Below, in pieces: positions 27,023 through 35,156 of a DNA stretch of 43,528 nt (position 1 is the stretch's first letter; each line of letters begins with the position of its first letter). Both the position numbers and the translations under genes were made by a program. The notes below the pieces were generated by a model that searched no databases, was not told where the DNA came from, and worked only from the letters and a program-made list of their open reading frames with translations. Origin of the DNA: Scopulibacillus darangshiensis (GTDB lineage Bacteria; Bacillota; Bacilli; Bacillales; Sporolactobacillaceae); assembly GCF_004341035.1 (NCBI RefSeq), contig NZ_SLXK01000036.1, positions 1 through 43,528 on the forward strand, given 5' to 3'.

Positions 27023-27155
27023 CCTCTCAGCTCCTATTATTCTAGTTTGGTTATCTCCTTTTTGGGATGTTCACCCGACGGCGTTCACCTCCTTAAAGTT
27101 GGAAAATATCTCGTTATGTTCTCCGGGATTGACCACACTTAATACTCCCCTTTTA

Positions 27156-27169
27156 AGTAAACGCTTTCT
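27156..27169 (-). promoter_or_regulatory. cre site (CcpA) in leader of importer 1 operon
   Basis: AGAAAGCGTTTACT on the minus strand fits the CcpA cre consensus core (GAAAGCGTTTAC). It lies about 130 bp downstream of the promoter, where bound CcpA would block elongation. Confidence 0.7.
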
Positions 27170-27219
27170 TCTTAGCATATCAAAAATATAGCCCTAAAGA
27201 GGAGTCCTTACATTGTGTT

Positions 27220-27239
27220 AATGGGTTGTAGGTACAAGT
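27220..27239. promoter_or_regulatory. Candidate GntR-type operator, copy 2
   Basis: AATGGGTTGTAGGTACAAGT has the near-perfect palindromic core TTGTAGGTACAA (27226-27237). It differs from the copy at 21774-21793 by one base. It sits about 60 bp downstream of the importer 1 transcription start. Confidence 0.62.
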
Positions 27240-27283
27240 TTAGTTAAAAAACAACACCGACGCAACCTCTGTTTTGCAGATAA

Positions 27284-27334
27284 TTTTAACTAATTAAAAT
27301 ATACACTTGAGCTCGTTCACCTGTCAACCCAATA
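27284..27334 (-). promoter_or_regulatory. Promoter and AT-rich palindrome of importer 1 operon
   Basis: TTGACA (27327-27322), 18-bp spacer and TATATT (27303-27298) on the minus strand. Immediately after the -10 is a 14/16 palindrome, TTTTAATTAGTTAAAA (27299-27284). GTTGACAGGTGAAC over the -35 is itself an imperfect palindrome. The whole block recurs at 38691-38735. Confidence 0.82.
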
Positions 27335-27560
27335 AGTTAATAAAACCTTTAACGAAGCAGATATAATGAGGAGTGACCTCCCTAGAGACTGTGACGAGCC
27401 AGGTGGAGATCACTTTTTTCTCTTGCTTATTTAAATTAATTGTTGATATATCGTAAGTAATCTCTGAGATTTTAATAAGAGCTTTATATACATCTTTTAA
27501 CTGTTCAATGTACTTTTTGTAGACATCAACAGAGAAAATCCTTCCCCCTCGTCCTTTGGA
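27324..27560 (-). pseudogene. Remnant of a protein-coding gene (3' part, no start)
   Basis: An open frame of 78 codons without a usable start codon or ribosome site, bounded upstream by a stop and a dispersed repeat. It includes the protein-like stretch SVDVYKKYIEQLKDVY, then a Lys/Glu-rich helix pattern and WLVTVSREVTPHY. Its stop codon overlaps the -35 of the importer 1 promoter. I do not recognise the family. The inverted repeat on the plus strand inside it (27371-27414) is probably chance. Confidence 0.4.
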
Positions 27561-27597
27561 TCACTTTGGTGTCTTCATTACCCTTCAGACCGACGAC

Positions 27598-27646
27598 TGC
27601 GTCCTCTTCGGTGATTTCTGCGTCGATTTCGCGGGACATTGCGTCC
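27598..27646. repeat. Dispersed repeat, partial copy
   Basis: GCGTCCTCTTCGGTGATTTC and the following TGCGTCGATTT and CATTGCGTC recur at 41210-41257 in the same order, with about 85% identity by eye. It marks the 3' part of the composite repeat at 40905-41275. No gene lies between it and the GH101 terminator. Confidence 0.72.
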
Positions 27647-27670
27647 TCATGATCCCGATTTTTCTACAAC

Positions 27671-27722
27671 TGTACAAAAAGTACCCAATAGGCGACTTTT
27701 TCAAATCTACACTATCGGGTAC
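27671..27722 (-). terminator. Terminator of the GH101 gene
   Basis: On the minus strand GTACCCGATAG pairs with CTATTGGGTAC (10 of 11) around a loop of about 20 nt and is followed by TTTTTG. It starts about 22 bp past the stop codon. Confidence 0.75.
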
Positions 27723-27744
27723 ATTTTTGAACCTTCAATTTTTC

Positions 27745-30700
27745 CTATTCACAAATAATGCGGGCGTTTGCCCAATCGGCATGATCGCTGCCATTGCCGT
27801 TGCCGCCATCAGTCACGATCAGCTTAAGTTTGTCCACCCCTTTAACATCAACATCGACTGATTTCGTCTTAGACACAGCTGTCATCATACCGCTGTCGTA
27901 AAGTTTTTTGCCATCACCCCACACCTGGAAGTCGACGCTTGCGGCTGAATTGTCAGTCATCTCGTCATCAACGCCAACCTTGGCAGCAAAGCTTGAGCAG
28001 TTGCCGCCCAAGAAATACTCGATGTCTGACGCGGCATGGGCACCAAGTCCTTTCTGGAAAGTGGCGCCATTCAAGGTTAAGGCTTGACCATCATTCTTAC
28101 CATTTCCTCCATTGCTCATATCCTTTTCCACAGGACCCCATCCATTGGACGCATTGATCCAGGCAAGATCACTCAGCCAGCTGTCTTTGGTTGGAGGCGG
28201 TGGAAGAATCTGTACCGTTTTGACGGCCGATGTGCTCGCTCTCTTATCGTTCCATAAGAAGGTTGCCTTACCCGCTAAATCATACGAACCTTGTGTAGTC
28301 GATTGATCCGGTGTCACGTTCCAAGTTGCTTTAACCGTTTTACCAGGACCCACTTGTTCAAACGAAGTGTCCGACACAGGTTTCACAGACCAACCCTTTG
28401 GTACATTAAGATCAAGAGTTACATCTTTCTCAGGCTTGCTACTGTGATTTGTAAAACTGCCTGTCACCTCGGCCGGAATGTCGGCACTTATTGAACCGGA
28501 GTCTAATTGCAGTTCACCTGTTGGTGCTGCTGGGCACTGATTTGATTCTTTTGCCGTCCCAAGATCTTCAACAGAGAGGTTGTCGATCGTTAATGCTCCC
28601 GAACCTCCAGGTGACGTCACACCAATGTAATATTCTCCACACTCTTCACCGCCGGTTGTGACCGTTTGTGTGTAAGTACGGTGTGGCGCTGAATATTGCG
28701 GCGGAAGACTATCAGTCCAGCCTGCAGGTTTTTCACCCGTTGCCGAAGGCGGACTGTCAAGCGGCCGATCCGTCGTTGCCTGCAGCTTATCACTCACAAT
28801 TTGCGAATTGTTATGATCAGATTGAACAACAAAGTTAAACAAGTTAGATGCATCGGCTTGATAATCAAATGTCACCTTATAGGTGTGATTCGGATCGAGC
28901 CGCAATGTTTGGCCAAGTGTTCGGTATTGCATGCCTTTTCCTGGATTCAAGATCTTTAATGAGCGCTTGCCGGAAATCGTGTCCCGGGTATAGCCTTTAT
29001 GCAATCCAGACAAATGGATCGTCGGGTCACCGCTTGCATGACCATAGACAAAGGGCCCCCAGCCTTGATCGACATGTTCAAAATCTTCATAGTACGTTTT
29101 TCCATCCTTATGCTGGTCCGCGCCGTTGTTTTCCACAACACGCACATCGGCAAATTGTACTAACGCGCTGCTATCACCGGCTTCCGTCTTCAAATAAAGC
29201 GTCGCTTCACCTTTTTTATTATTCTTTGGTACGGTAAACAAGACTTTCATTCTTTGAAAATGACTTCCTTGCCGCGGGTTGGATGCCGTATACTGGACAG
29301 CTGGCGACTCGTCCGTCCAATTGCTGACGTTTTTTCCGCCGTAATCTTTGACACCGATCACAGCCTTCCGTTTTCCTTTAACTTCTACCCAAACAGATGC
29401 TGAATAGGTATTGCCTGGCTTTAAACCTTTGATCCTCTGACTGACGGTACCTTCATTTGTTCCAGCAAACTGTAAGTTCTGATAGCCCCGGTCATCAGTG
29501 ACAACCGAGATGCCGCCGACATCGCCTGATTTTGAAGACCTTTTCCAATCCTTAAAGCTATGGCTGAAAAAGTGCGGGTCCTTGACGAAACCGCCTTCAC
29601 CCCAGTCCATCTTTTGGCTCTTGCCATCTTTCGTATGGCCGTGGCCTTTAACGGGCTGTTTATAAATAACGTAAGGCGTGTCCTTGTCAGCTTTAATGGT
29701 TACTTTTCCATCCTTAACTGACAGCTTTTTCACAAACTTCTTGCCGGTATCCGTCAACTTATAAAGCACAACCTTTTTCTCTTTTGCCCAGCTATCAGGC
29801 AATTGCCATGTGGTCGTTCCGCCTTTCATATTCCAGTGATAAATTTTTGTCTCTTTTTTCGGATCCCATGGTAAAAATACATCGCTGCCATTCATGACAA
29901 GCTTATTATCTTTGAAAATCTGAATTTTCCCGTCCGTTTTGGTGACATGGACATGATCTTTAAAATCAATGCGGTGATCTGACCATTTCACTATCGGGAA
30001 GTTTTGCATATACTTAGTAGGCAGATTATTCGTAAAGACCCGCTTTGACCACTTATTTATATCATTCTGGCCCATCCAGCCCATAAAGCTAAGGTTGCTG
30101 TCACCCATTAGCATGGCATCCTTCTTCACCCAAACATCTTTATATTCGTTATAAATGAAGCGTAGGATCTTACTGTTAACGCCAATGCCGTCATACTGAT
30201 TAGCCCTGTGATAATATAAGGCATTTGGCCACATATAGTCTTCGAATTCGGTATGGACACCCCATCCCAAGTTATGGATCGTATCTGCGACTTCATGAGC
30301 ATCCCAGCCTCTGTCAAAATAAACATCAACATAAATCCATGACAGGTTCGGAACATCCTTCTTCAACTCTTTAATCCGCTTTTGGAATGACCCTTCAGCA
30401 ACATCTTTCTTCTGATTGATTTGATAGGATTGGTCCATCCAGGCCCAACCTTTCTTAAGATTGTTGGTCAGGTCCCAGCGGAAATTCTTTGCTTCCGGGT
30501 ACATTTCCTGTTGGTTGATATGCACCCCAAAGCTGGTATTATATTTTTTCCCTTGGTTTACTAGGTATTTTAAGTCTTTTAACCCGCCGGCCGCCTTATT
30601 ATAATGGTTGCCGTAATCCGGATGGGAGCTGTCGTGGCCCTGATCTTGATAACCTTTGAGAAGAATGGATTGCCCCAAACCATCCGTCAAGAGGTAACTT

Positions 30701-31665
30701 TTTTTAACTTCATCTAACGTCCGCAAGAAGGGATGTGTCGGTTGGCTGGCAATATTAAAAGCAATTTGATTAACGACATCATGGTCGATATCCTTTGACC
30801 CTTTTGGCAATGTCATGATATCCCGGAAAGCTATCGCACCGTCTTGCCAGTCTACCTGGTCATCACTGTTCTGATCATCGGTGAGGACAACCTTTTCCCA
30901 TGGCAGGGCAACAATCTTGCCGTCACCCCCTCTATATGTCCATACGCCGCTCCACAGCCCTGTTGCCTTGTAACTGCTGCTATCGGTTGTTTTATATAAC
31001 AGCCGTGACTGGTCGCCAAGACTATTCGTTGCTAGCGCTGCTGCCAATTGATCCGTATTAAGGATTGCCATCGTCGCTCCACTCGCATCCTCATCCGTTG
31101 GCAAATCAGCAATCTTCCTATACTGGTCGATCGGATCATGGTCACCGTATGACCCATTGAAAGGAAGTCTGGCACTTGCCATTTCCGCATTCGGCTGGTT
31201 GCTGTGAACAGCGATGATGCTTTGATCAGGGAAGCTCAGCGTATTAACCTTAGCAGCTCCCTTTTCTTCTATTTTTGTGACTTTAAAAGATAGAACATTA
31301 CCGGCGACCTCGAGCCGGATCGTCATATTGACATCAATCTTGGAGAAGGACAAGTGATAGATCACCGCATCAGTCGCGGTTTTCGATGTAACGGTCGGAT
31401 GGTATTCCTCCCCGTTAATTCGAACAGTTGATAGTTTGTGGTCTTGGCCATAAAGAATAGCGCCATTTTTATTCCACTTATACTGAATGACGCGGGGAAA
31501 ATCTTTGTCGACTTGAACAGTAAGGTCTTCCGACGTGATGGTTACCGTATTTTCTTTTGCAAAAGCTTGTCCTCCGCCGATTCCGGGTAGCCCGGGTATG
31601 GAAAACAATGCCAAAAGGAATACAAGACCTAATCCTGCTAAAAAAACTATGCGGCCATTTTTCAT
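27745..31665 (-). CDS. Secreted endo-alpha-N-acetylgalactosaminidase, GH101, with CBM tail
   Basis: A 1306-residue exoenzyme. The signal peptide ends near AFAKE (about 36). An N-terminal beta-sandwich (about 40-300) precedes the GH101 barrel (about 300-600), with WIYVDVYFDRGW giving the probable nucleophile Asp447 and HTEFED the acid/base Glu473. Next come two galactose-binding-like domains (about 700-850 and 855-1045), a NEW3 domain (about 1060-1150) and a C-terminal NPCBM (about 1165-1306). There is no LPxTG or S-layer anchor, so it is released. It would cut core-1 Gal-beta-1,3-GalNAc from Ser/Thr of mucin-type glycoproteins. The Asp-Glu spacing is 26 residues, shorter than in the pneumococcal enzyme as I remember it (32). 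Its ATG overlaps the stop of a leader ORF. Confidence 0.9.
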   Translation of the reverse strand: MKNGRIVFLAGLGLVFLLALFSIPGLPGIGGGQAFAKENTVTITSEDLTVQVDKDFPRVIQYKWNKNGAILYGQDHKLSTVRINGEEYHPTVTSKTATDAVIYHLSFSKIDVNMTIRLEVAGNVLSFKVTKIEEKGAAKVNTLSFPDQSIIAVHSNQPNAEMASARLPFNGSYGDHDPIDQYRKIADLPTDEDASGATMAILNTDQLAAALATNSLGDQSRLLYKTTDSSSYKATGLWSGVWTYRGGDGKIVALPWEKVVLTDDQNSDDQVDWQDGAIAFRDIMTLPKGSKDIDHDVVNQIAFNIASQPTHPFLRTLDEVKKSYLLTDGLGQSILLKGYQDQGHDSSHPDYGNHYNKAAGGLKDLKYLVNQGKKYNTSFGVHINQQEMYPEAKNFRWDLTNNLKKGWAWMDQSYQINQKKDVAEGSFQKRIKELKKDVPNLSWIYVDVYFDRGWDAHEVADTIHNLGWGVHTEFEDYMWPNALYYHRANQYDGIGVNSKILRFIYNEYKDVWVKKDAMLMGDSNLSFMGWMGQNDINKWSKRVFTNNLPTKYMQNFPIVKWSDHRIDFKDHVHVTKTDGKIQIFKDNKLVMNGSDVFLPWDPKKETKIYHWNMKGGTTTWQLPDSWAKEKKVVLYKLTDTGKKFVKKLSVKDGKVTIKADKDTPYVIYKQPVKGHGHTKDGKSQKMDWGEGGFVKDPHFFSHSFKDWKRSSKSGDVGGISVVTDDRGYQNLQFAGTNEGTVSQRIKGLKPGNTYSASVWVEVKGKRKAVIGVKDYGGKNVSNWTDESPAVQYTASNPRQGSHFQRMKVLFTVPKNNKKGEATLYLKTEAGDSSALVQFADVRVVENNGADQHKDGKTYYEDFEHVDQGWGPFVYGHASGDPTIHLSGLHKGYTRDTISGKRSLKILNPGKGMQYRTLGQTLRLDPNHTYKVTFDYQADASNLFNFVVQSDHNNSQIVSDKLQATTDRPLDSPPSATGEKPAGWTDSLPPQYSAPHRTYTQTVTTGGEECGEYYIGVTSPGGSGALTIDNLSVEDLGTAKESNQCPAAPTGELQLDSGSISADIPAEVTGSFTNHSSKPEKDVTLDLNVPKGWSVKPVSDTSFEQVGPGKTVKATWNVTPDQSTTQGSYDLAGKATFLWNDKRASTSAVKTVQILPPPPTKDSWLSDLAWINASNGWGPVEKDMSNGGNGKNDGQALTLNGATFQKGLGAHAASDIEYFLGGNCSSFAAKVGVDDEMTDNSAASVDFQVWGDGKKLYDSGMMTAVSKTKSVDVDVKGVDKLKLIVTDGGNGNGSDHADWANARIICE

Positions 31666-31727
31666 CGGTTCGTTCCCTTCCTTTCGTAAATTTGTCTTTC
31701 AAAAGAGCGGGTCATTCTCCGAAGCAC
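31662..31727 (-). CDS. Candidate leader peptide translationally coupled to GH101
   Basis: A 21-codon frame starting with GTG, 5 nt after the GGAGG of a perfect 10-base anti-Shine-Dalgarno match (AAGGAGGTGA, 31739-31730). Its TGA stop overlaps the GH101 ATG as ATGA. The peptide would be strongly basic, with six Arg and one Lys. The GH101 gene also has its own AAGGAAGGG inside this frame. Such an arrangement suggests coupling or leader-based control; it could also be a fortuitous frame behind a duplicated ribosome site. Confidence 0.5.
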   Translation of the reverse strand: MLRRMTRSFERQIYERKGTNR

Positions 31728-31740
31728 CTTCACCTCCTTC

Positions 31741-31770
31741 ATTTTATTAAATTAATTAATTTAATAAAAT
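31741..31770. promoter_or_regulatory. 30-bp perfect AT palindrome upstream of GH101
   Basis: ATTTTATTAAATTAA is followed directly by its reverse complement, giving a 30-bp perfect palindrome of A and T only. It touches the ribosome site of the leader ORF. It could be an operator related to the AT-rich elements of the other promoters, or an RNA stem that masks the ribosome site. Confidence 0.6.
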
Positions 31771-31781
31771 AAGTTGAGTAT

Positions 31782-31809
31782 GACCAGCGGATATACCCTT
31801 CCGCTGATC
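31782..31809 (-). other. Intercistronic hairpin between GH35 and GH101 genes
   Basis: GATCAGCGGA and TCCGCTGGTC pair around an 8-nt loop with one G-T pair. No T-tract follows on the minus strand, so it is more likely an mRNA-processing or stability element, or part of an attenuator with the adjacent palindrome, than a plain terminator. Confidence 0.5.
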
Positions 31810-31826
31810 GAAGTGTTAATATTCAA

Positions 31827-33566
31827 TTATCCCAGATCCGGTTTTTCCTGAAATATGACTTCTGGTTTATCCATGCCATGTAATTCGAAAACAACAAGTT
31901 TATTTTTGCCTTTATTCAAAAGAGGGGCGGGAACATATAATGTTTTTTGCGGTCCGATTTCCCAGTAGCGGCCGAGATTGAAACCATTAATAAAAGCAGC
32001 GCCTTTTGTCCAACCGGGGAGTTCAAGGAAAGTATCCGCAGCCTCATCGATGCCGAATGACGCTTTATAAAACGACGGCCCCCGTTTTTTGCTAAGCGTA
32101 TTAAAGGAGAGATTTGTGAGATCGTCCAGAGGCAACGGATAAATCGTCCAATTATACAGAAACTGCTGGCCAAGTCGCACACCTTCAGTAATACCTTTGC
32201 GATCCTTAAGATAGGGGCCATAATTTATTCGTCCCATATTTTCAACAAGAATATCTAACTCTGCACCGTCCTCCCCCACTTCAATGTCTAATTCCCCGCC
32301 GTTTATGCGGTCGATCACACCAATATATGCTTGATTGACAAAAACAAGTGCTCGGTCACGAACATCCTGAATGGCTAATCTGGCAGGCTCCCTAGGACCT
32401 TTTATCGTTGTCCGATATAAAGTAAAACCAACATTTTGCCCCAGCTTTTCCATCGATTCTGGATGGGTCCTTTGCAAAGGACTTGCGATCTTATTAAGGG
32501 AATCGAACAGGCCAGCTTGAGCTGTTAAGTGGACAGCGCCGTATGCTTTCTTTGGAATCGGAGCAGGCAGTTCCGGCGGTGTCACACCTGTATGGCGAGT
32601 CATAACGTCCCGTACCTTATAATATTTTGTAGTCAGATCTCCCGATTCAGAGACCGGACAATCATAATCATAACTCGTCACCGTCGGCTGGTATGCGCCA
32701 CCGTAATTGGCACCGTTATAAAACCCAAAATTGGTCCCGCCGTGAAACATATAAAAATTAACAGATGCACCCTCTTTCAGGATCGTCTCAAAAGAATCCA
32801 CAGCATCCTGGGGATCACGGGTATGGTGCTCCTCCCCCCAATGGTCGAACCATCCGTTCCAATATTCCATACACATAAGGGGCTGATCTTTCTGGTATTC
32901 TTCCAGTTTGGCAAACGATTCTTTAGGCTTTGAACCAAAGTTGACTGTTTCTAAAACGCCCGGCACCATTCCACCTTGAAGCATAAATCCCTCAGGGCCA
33001 TCGGATGTGAATAATAATACATCAATACCACGGGATGTGAGCCCGTCTCTTAGATATTCAAGATACTTTGTATCATTGCCGTAACTCCCATATTCATTTT
33101 CAATCTGCATGGCAATAATGGGTCCGCCATTAGTGCTGAGCAAGGGTTTTAGCTTTTCCATTAACACGTCATAGTAGTTATCAATTTTTTCTAAGTATTG
33201 CGGGCAGGAAGATCTTAGGCGAGTACTATCATCCGCCAAAAGCCAAGCCGGCAGCCCGCCGAATTCCCATTCTGCACAAATGTATGGGCTTGGGCGAACG
33301 ATGACAAATAAGCCAACCTCCTCCGCCGTTTTAATAAATTCAACGACATTCGCCATGCCTTCAAAACAAAACTGCCCTTCCTTTGGTTCATGGACATTCC
33401 ATGCGATATACGTTTCAACTGTATTAAATCCGCAGGCCTTCAACTTTAGCAATCTATCTTTCCAATACTCGGGAACGATGCGAAAATAATGGATTGCTCC
33501 GGAAACGATTTGCATGGGTTTATCACCATGCCAAAACTCTTGATTTTTGACTTTTAATTGTGTCAT
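31827..33566 (-). CDS. GH35 beta-galactosidase (BgaC-like)
   Basis: A 579-residue GH35 enzyme. The acid/base is Glu158 in QIENEYGSYG and the nucleophile Glu234 in MCMEYWNGWFDHWG. The TIM barrel occupies about 1-320, followed by beta-sandwich jelly-roll domains with GFNLGRYWEIGPQKTLYVPAPLL at the end. The length fits the BgaC group that prefers beta-1,3-linked galactose. No signal peptide, so it probably splits imported Gal-beta-1,3-GalNAc in the cytoplasm, the product expected from the GH101 enzyme encoded next door. AAAGGAGAGG precedes the ATG; the sulfatase gene ends 34 bp upstream. Confidence 0.9.
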   Translation of the reverse strand: MTQLKVKNQEFWHGDKPMQIVSGAIHYFRIVPEYWKDRLLKLKACGFNTVETYIAWNVHEPKEGQFCFEGMANVVEFIKTAEEVGLFVIVRPSPYICAEWEFGGLPAWLLADDSTRLRSSCPQYLEKIDNYYDVLMEKLKPLLSTNGGPIIAMQIENEYGSYGNDTKYLEYLRDGLTSRGIDVLLFTSDGPEGFMLQGGMVPGVLETVNFGSKPKESFAKLEEYQKDQPLMCMEYWNGWFDHWGEEHHTRDPQDAVDSFETILKEGASVNFYMFHGGTNFGFYNGANYGGAYQPTVTSYDYDCPVSESGDLTTKYYKVRDVMTRHTGVTPPELPAPIPKKAYGAVHLTAQAGLFDSLNKIASPLQRTHPESMEKLGQNVGFTLYRTTIKGPREPARLAIQDVRDRALVFVNQAYIGVIDRINGGELDIEVGEDGAELDILVENMGRINYGPYLKDRKGITEGVRLGQQFLYNWTIYPLPLDDLTNLSFNTLSKKRGPSFYKASFGIDEAADTFLELPGWTKGAAFINGFNLGRYWEIGPQKTLYVPAPLLNKGKNKLVVFELHGMDKPEVIFQEKPDLG

Positions 33567-33600
33567 AAGCCCTCTCCTTTTCTGCTAAGTCTCGCGATAT

Positions 33601-35109
33601 TCAAGCGCCCGCTATCCGAGGCATAGGAAGTATTTCCTTGCCCAATTCCGCCCAAACATATTTCATCATAACATTCGCTTTGGTGTCTTTATAATCCTCG
33701 TCATCCCATAAATTGCAGAGTTCATGAGGGTCATTGCACAAATCGAATAGCTCACCATAACCCTGATTGTAATAAACAGTGAGTTTGTACCTCTCATCAA
33801 TATAGGTTTTTTGATGCACCTTGGTCGGCTGATTTCGATATTCACAAATCACATGGTCTCTCACTTGCTTTTCTGTTCCTTTCCAGACGCCGCTTTGGTC
33901 TTTACCTGCCATTGGATGGGATGACCGAATACCCGCTAACTGCAAAAGTGTCGGTCCTAAATCAACTAAGGACTGCATCGCATGTGAGACCCTTCCAGCA
34001 GGCACGATACCAGGAAACCGCACAACAAACGGCAATTTCAATAGGTCTTCATAATGAAAACCGCCTTTGTCATGAAGACCATGCTGGCCGAACAAATGGC
34101 CATGGTCCGTCGTGAATACGACAATAGTATTTTCAGTTAATCCTAGTTCATCCAATCTATCCAGGATTTTGCCAACGTACTTGTCAACCATGCTGATCAT
34201 GCCATAATAGACCGCCATGTTTTTCCTTTTTGCCTGCTCCGATACACCTGCGTGTGAATGGAAGCCAATATTACCGTAGGGTGTTTCCTTGTACATGCTA
34301 AAGTCTGGATTGGTTTCTTGTGTCATCTGGAAGTGCGGCGGATTCTTCTTATGCTCTCCTGGGACGTATTTGGGAACTGTCAAACCATCAGGATCATACA
34401 TCTCATCCCAAGGCTCTGGAACTAAATAAGGAGGATGAGGGTCAAAGAAACTTGCCCATAGAAAGAAGTTATCGCCGTTTTCGTGATATTTATTTAACTT
34501 GGCACACGTTCTTTCCCCAATCCAAGGATTATAATGATATTTTTCCGGTATCGCCCACTTGTATCTCTTGGACCGATCCATATTGCCTGTCGGAGGAACA
34601 AAGAAATCCCGCCAATTAGCGCATCCTTTTTCTTCCATCCATAGTGCATAATGCTGACCGACATGAGCTTCATTTGTATGATTCCGTGCGAGCTCCACCT
34701 CCTCAAATCCATAAAAGACATCGTTAAATGCCTTCCAGAAATCCAAATTTTGAAGGATGGGATAAGCTTCCAACGACCGATGCTCTTCAGTGGATTGAAG
34801 CGGCTGGAAATGCGCTTTTCCGATTAGAGCGGTTTTATAGCCTTCCCGCATAAAGTCTTCACCAATGGTGTGTTCTTCTTCCGAAAGTTTCGTGCCTATG
34901 CTCCAAGCCCCATGCTGACTTGGATATTTTCCCGTAATAATAGAAGCTCTTGAGGGCGTGCAGGTTGGATTTGGACAATAAGCCCTGTCAAAAGCCGTCC
35001 CCTCGCGAACGAGTCTGTCAAGATTAGGCGTGTGTATTTCTTGGTTAAATGCGCCAATGGTGTTCCAGTGTTGTTGATCGGTCGTTATTAACAGTATGTT
35101 AGGCTTCAT
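33601..35109 (-). CDS. Cys-type sulfatase, copy 2
   Basis: A 502-residue sulfatase with NILLITTDQQHWN, the CTPSR formylglycine motif (Cys50) plus ASIITGKYP, and VFTTDHGHLFGQHGLHDKGG metal-site residues. It has no signal peptide. It is clearly different in sequence from copy 1 (16483-17964), so the two likely remove sulfate from different positions. Gene order, between importer 2 and the GH35 gene, points to action on the imported sulfated glycan before galactose removal. It also needs a maturase from elsewhere in the genome. Confidence 0.88.
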   Translation of the reverse strand: MKPNILLITTDQQHWNTIGAFNQEIHTPNLDRLVREGTAFDRAYCPNPTCTPSRASIITGKYPSQHGAWSIGTKLSEEEHTIGEDFMREGYKTALIGKAHFQPLQSTEEHRSLEAYPILQNLDFWKAFNDVFYGFEEVELARNHTNEAHVGQHYALWMEEKGCANWRDFFVPPTGNMDRSKRYKWAIPEKYHYNPWIGERTCAKLNKYHENGDNFFLWASFFDPHPPYLVPEPWDEMYDPDGLTVPKYVPGEHKKNPPHFQMTQETNPDFSMYKETPYGNIGFHSHAGVSEQAKRKNMAVYYGMISMVDKYVGKILDRLDELGLTENTIVVFTTDHGHLFGQHGLHDKGGFHYEDLLKLPFVVRFPGIVPAGRVSHAMQSLVDLGPTLLQLAGIRSSHPMAGKDQSGVWKGTEKQVRDHVICEYRNQPTKVHQKTYIDERYKLTVYYNQGYGELFDLCNDPHELCNLWDDEDYKDTKANVMMKYVWAELGKEILPMPRIAGA

Positions 35110-35156
35110 GATACCTCTCCCTCATAAGTGAAGATAAGAAATACAACCTGAAACAG

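Noticed and set aside
27371-27414. Inverted repeat AGTGACCTCC / GGAGATCACT followed by T-run on the plus strand, looking like a terminator
   Set aside because: No plus-strand gene ends here, the loop is long, and the arms fall inside the protein-like remnant on the minus strand.
28848-29237. 129-codon plus-strand open frame inside GH101
   Set aside because: Antisense to the galactose-binding domains, with no start site and no recognisable protein features.
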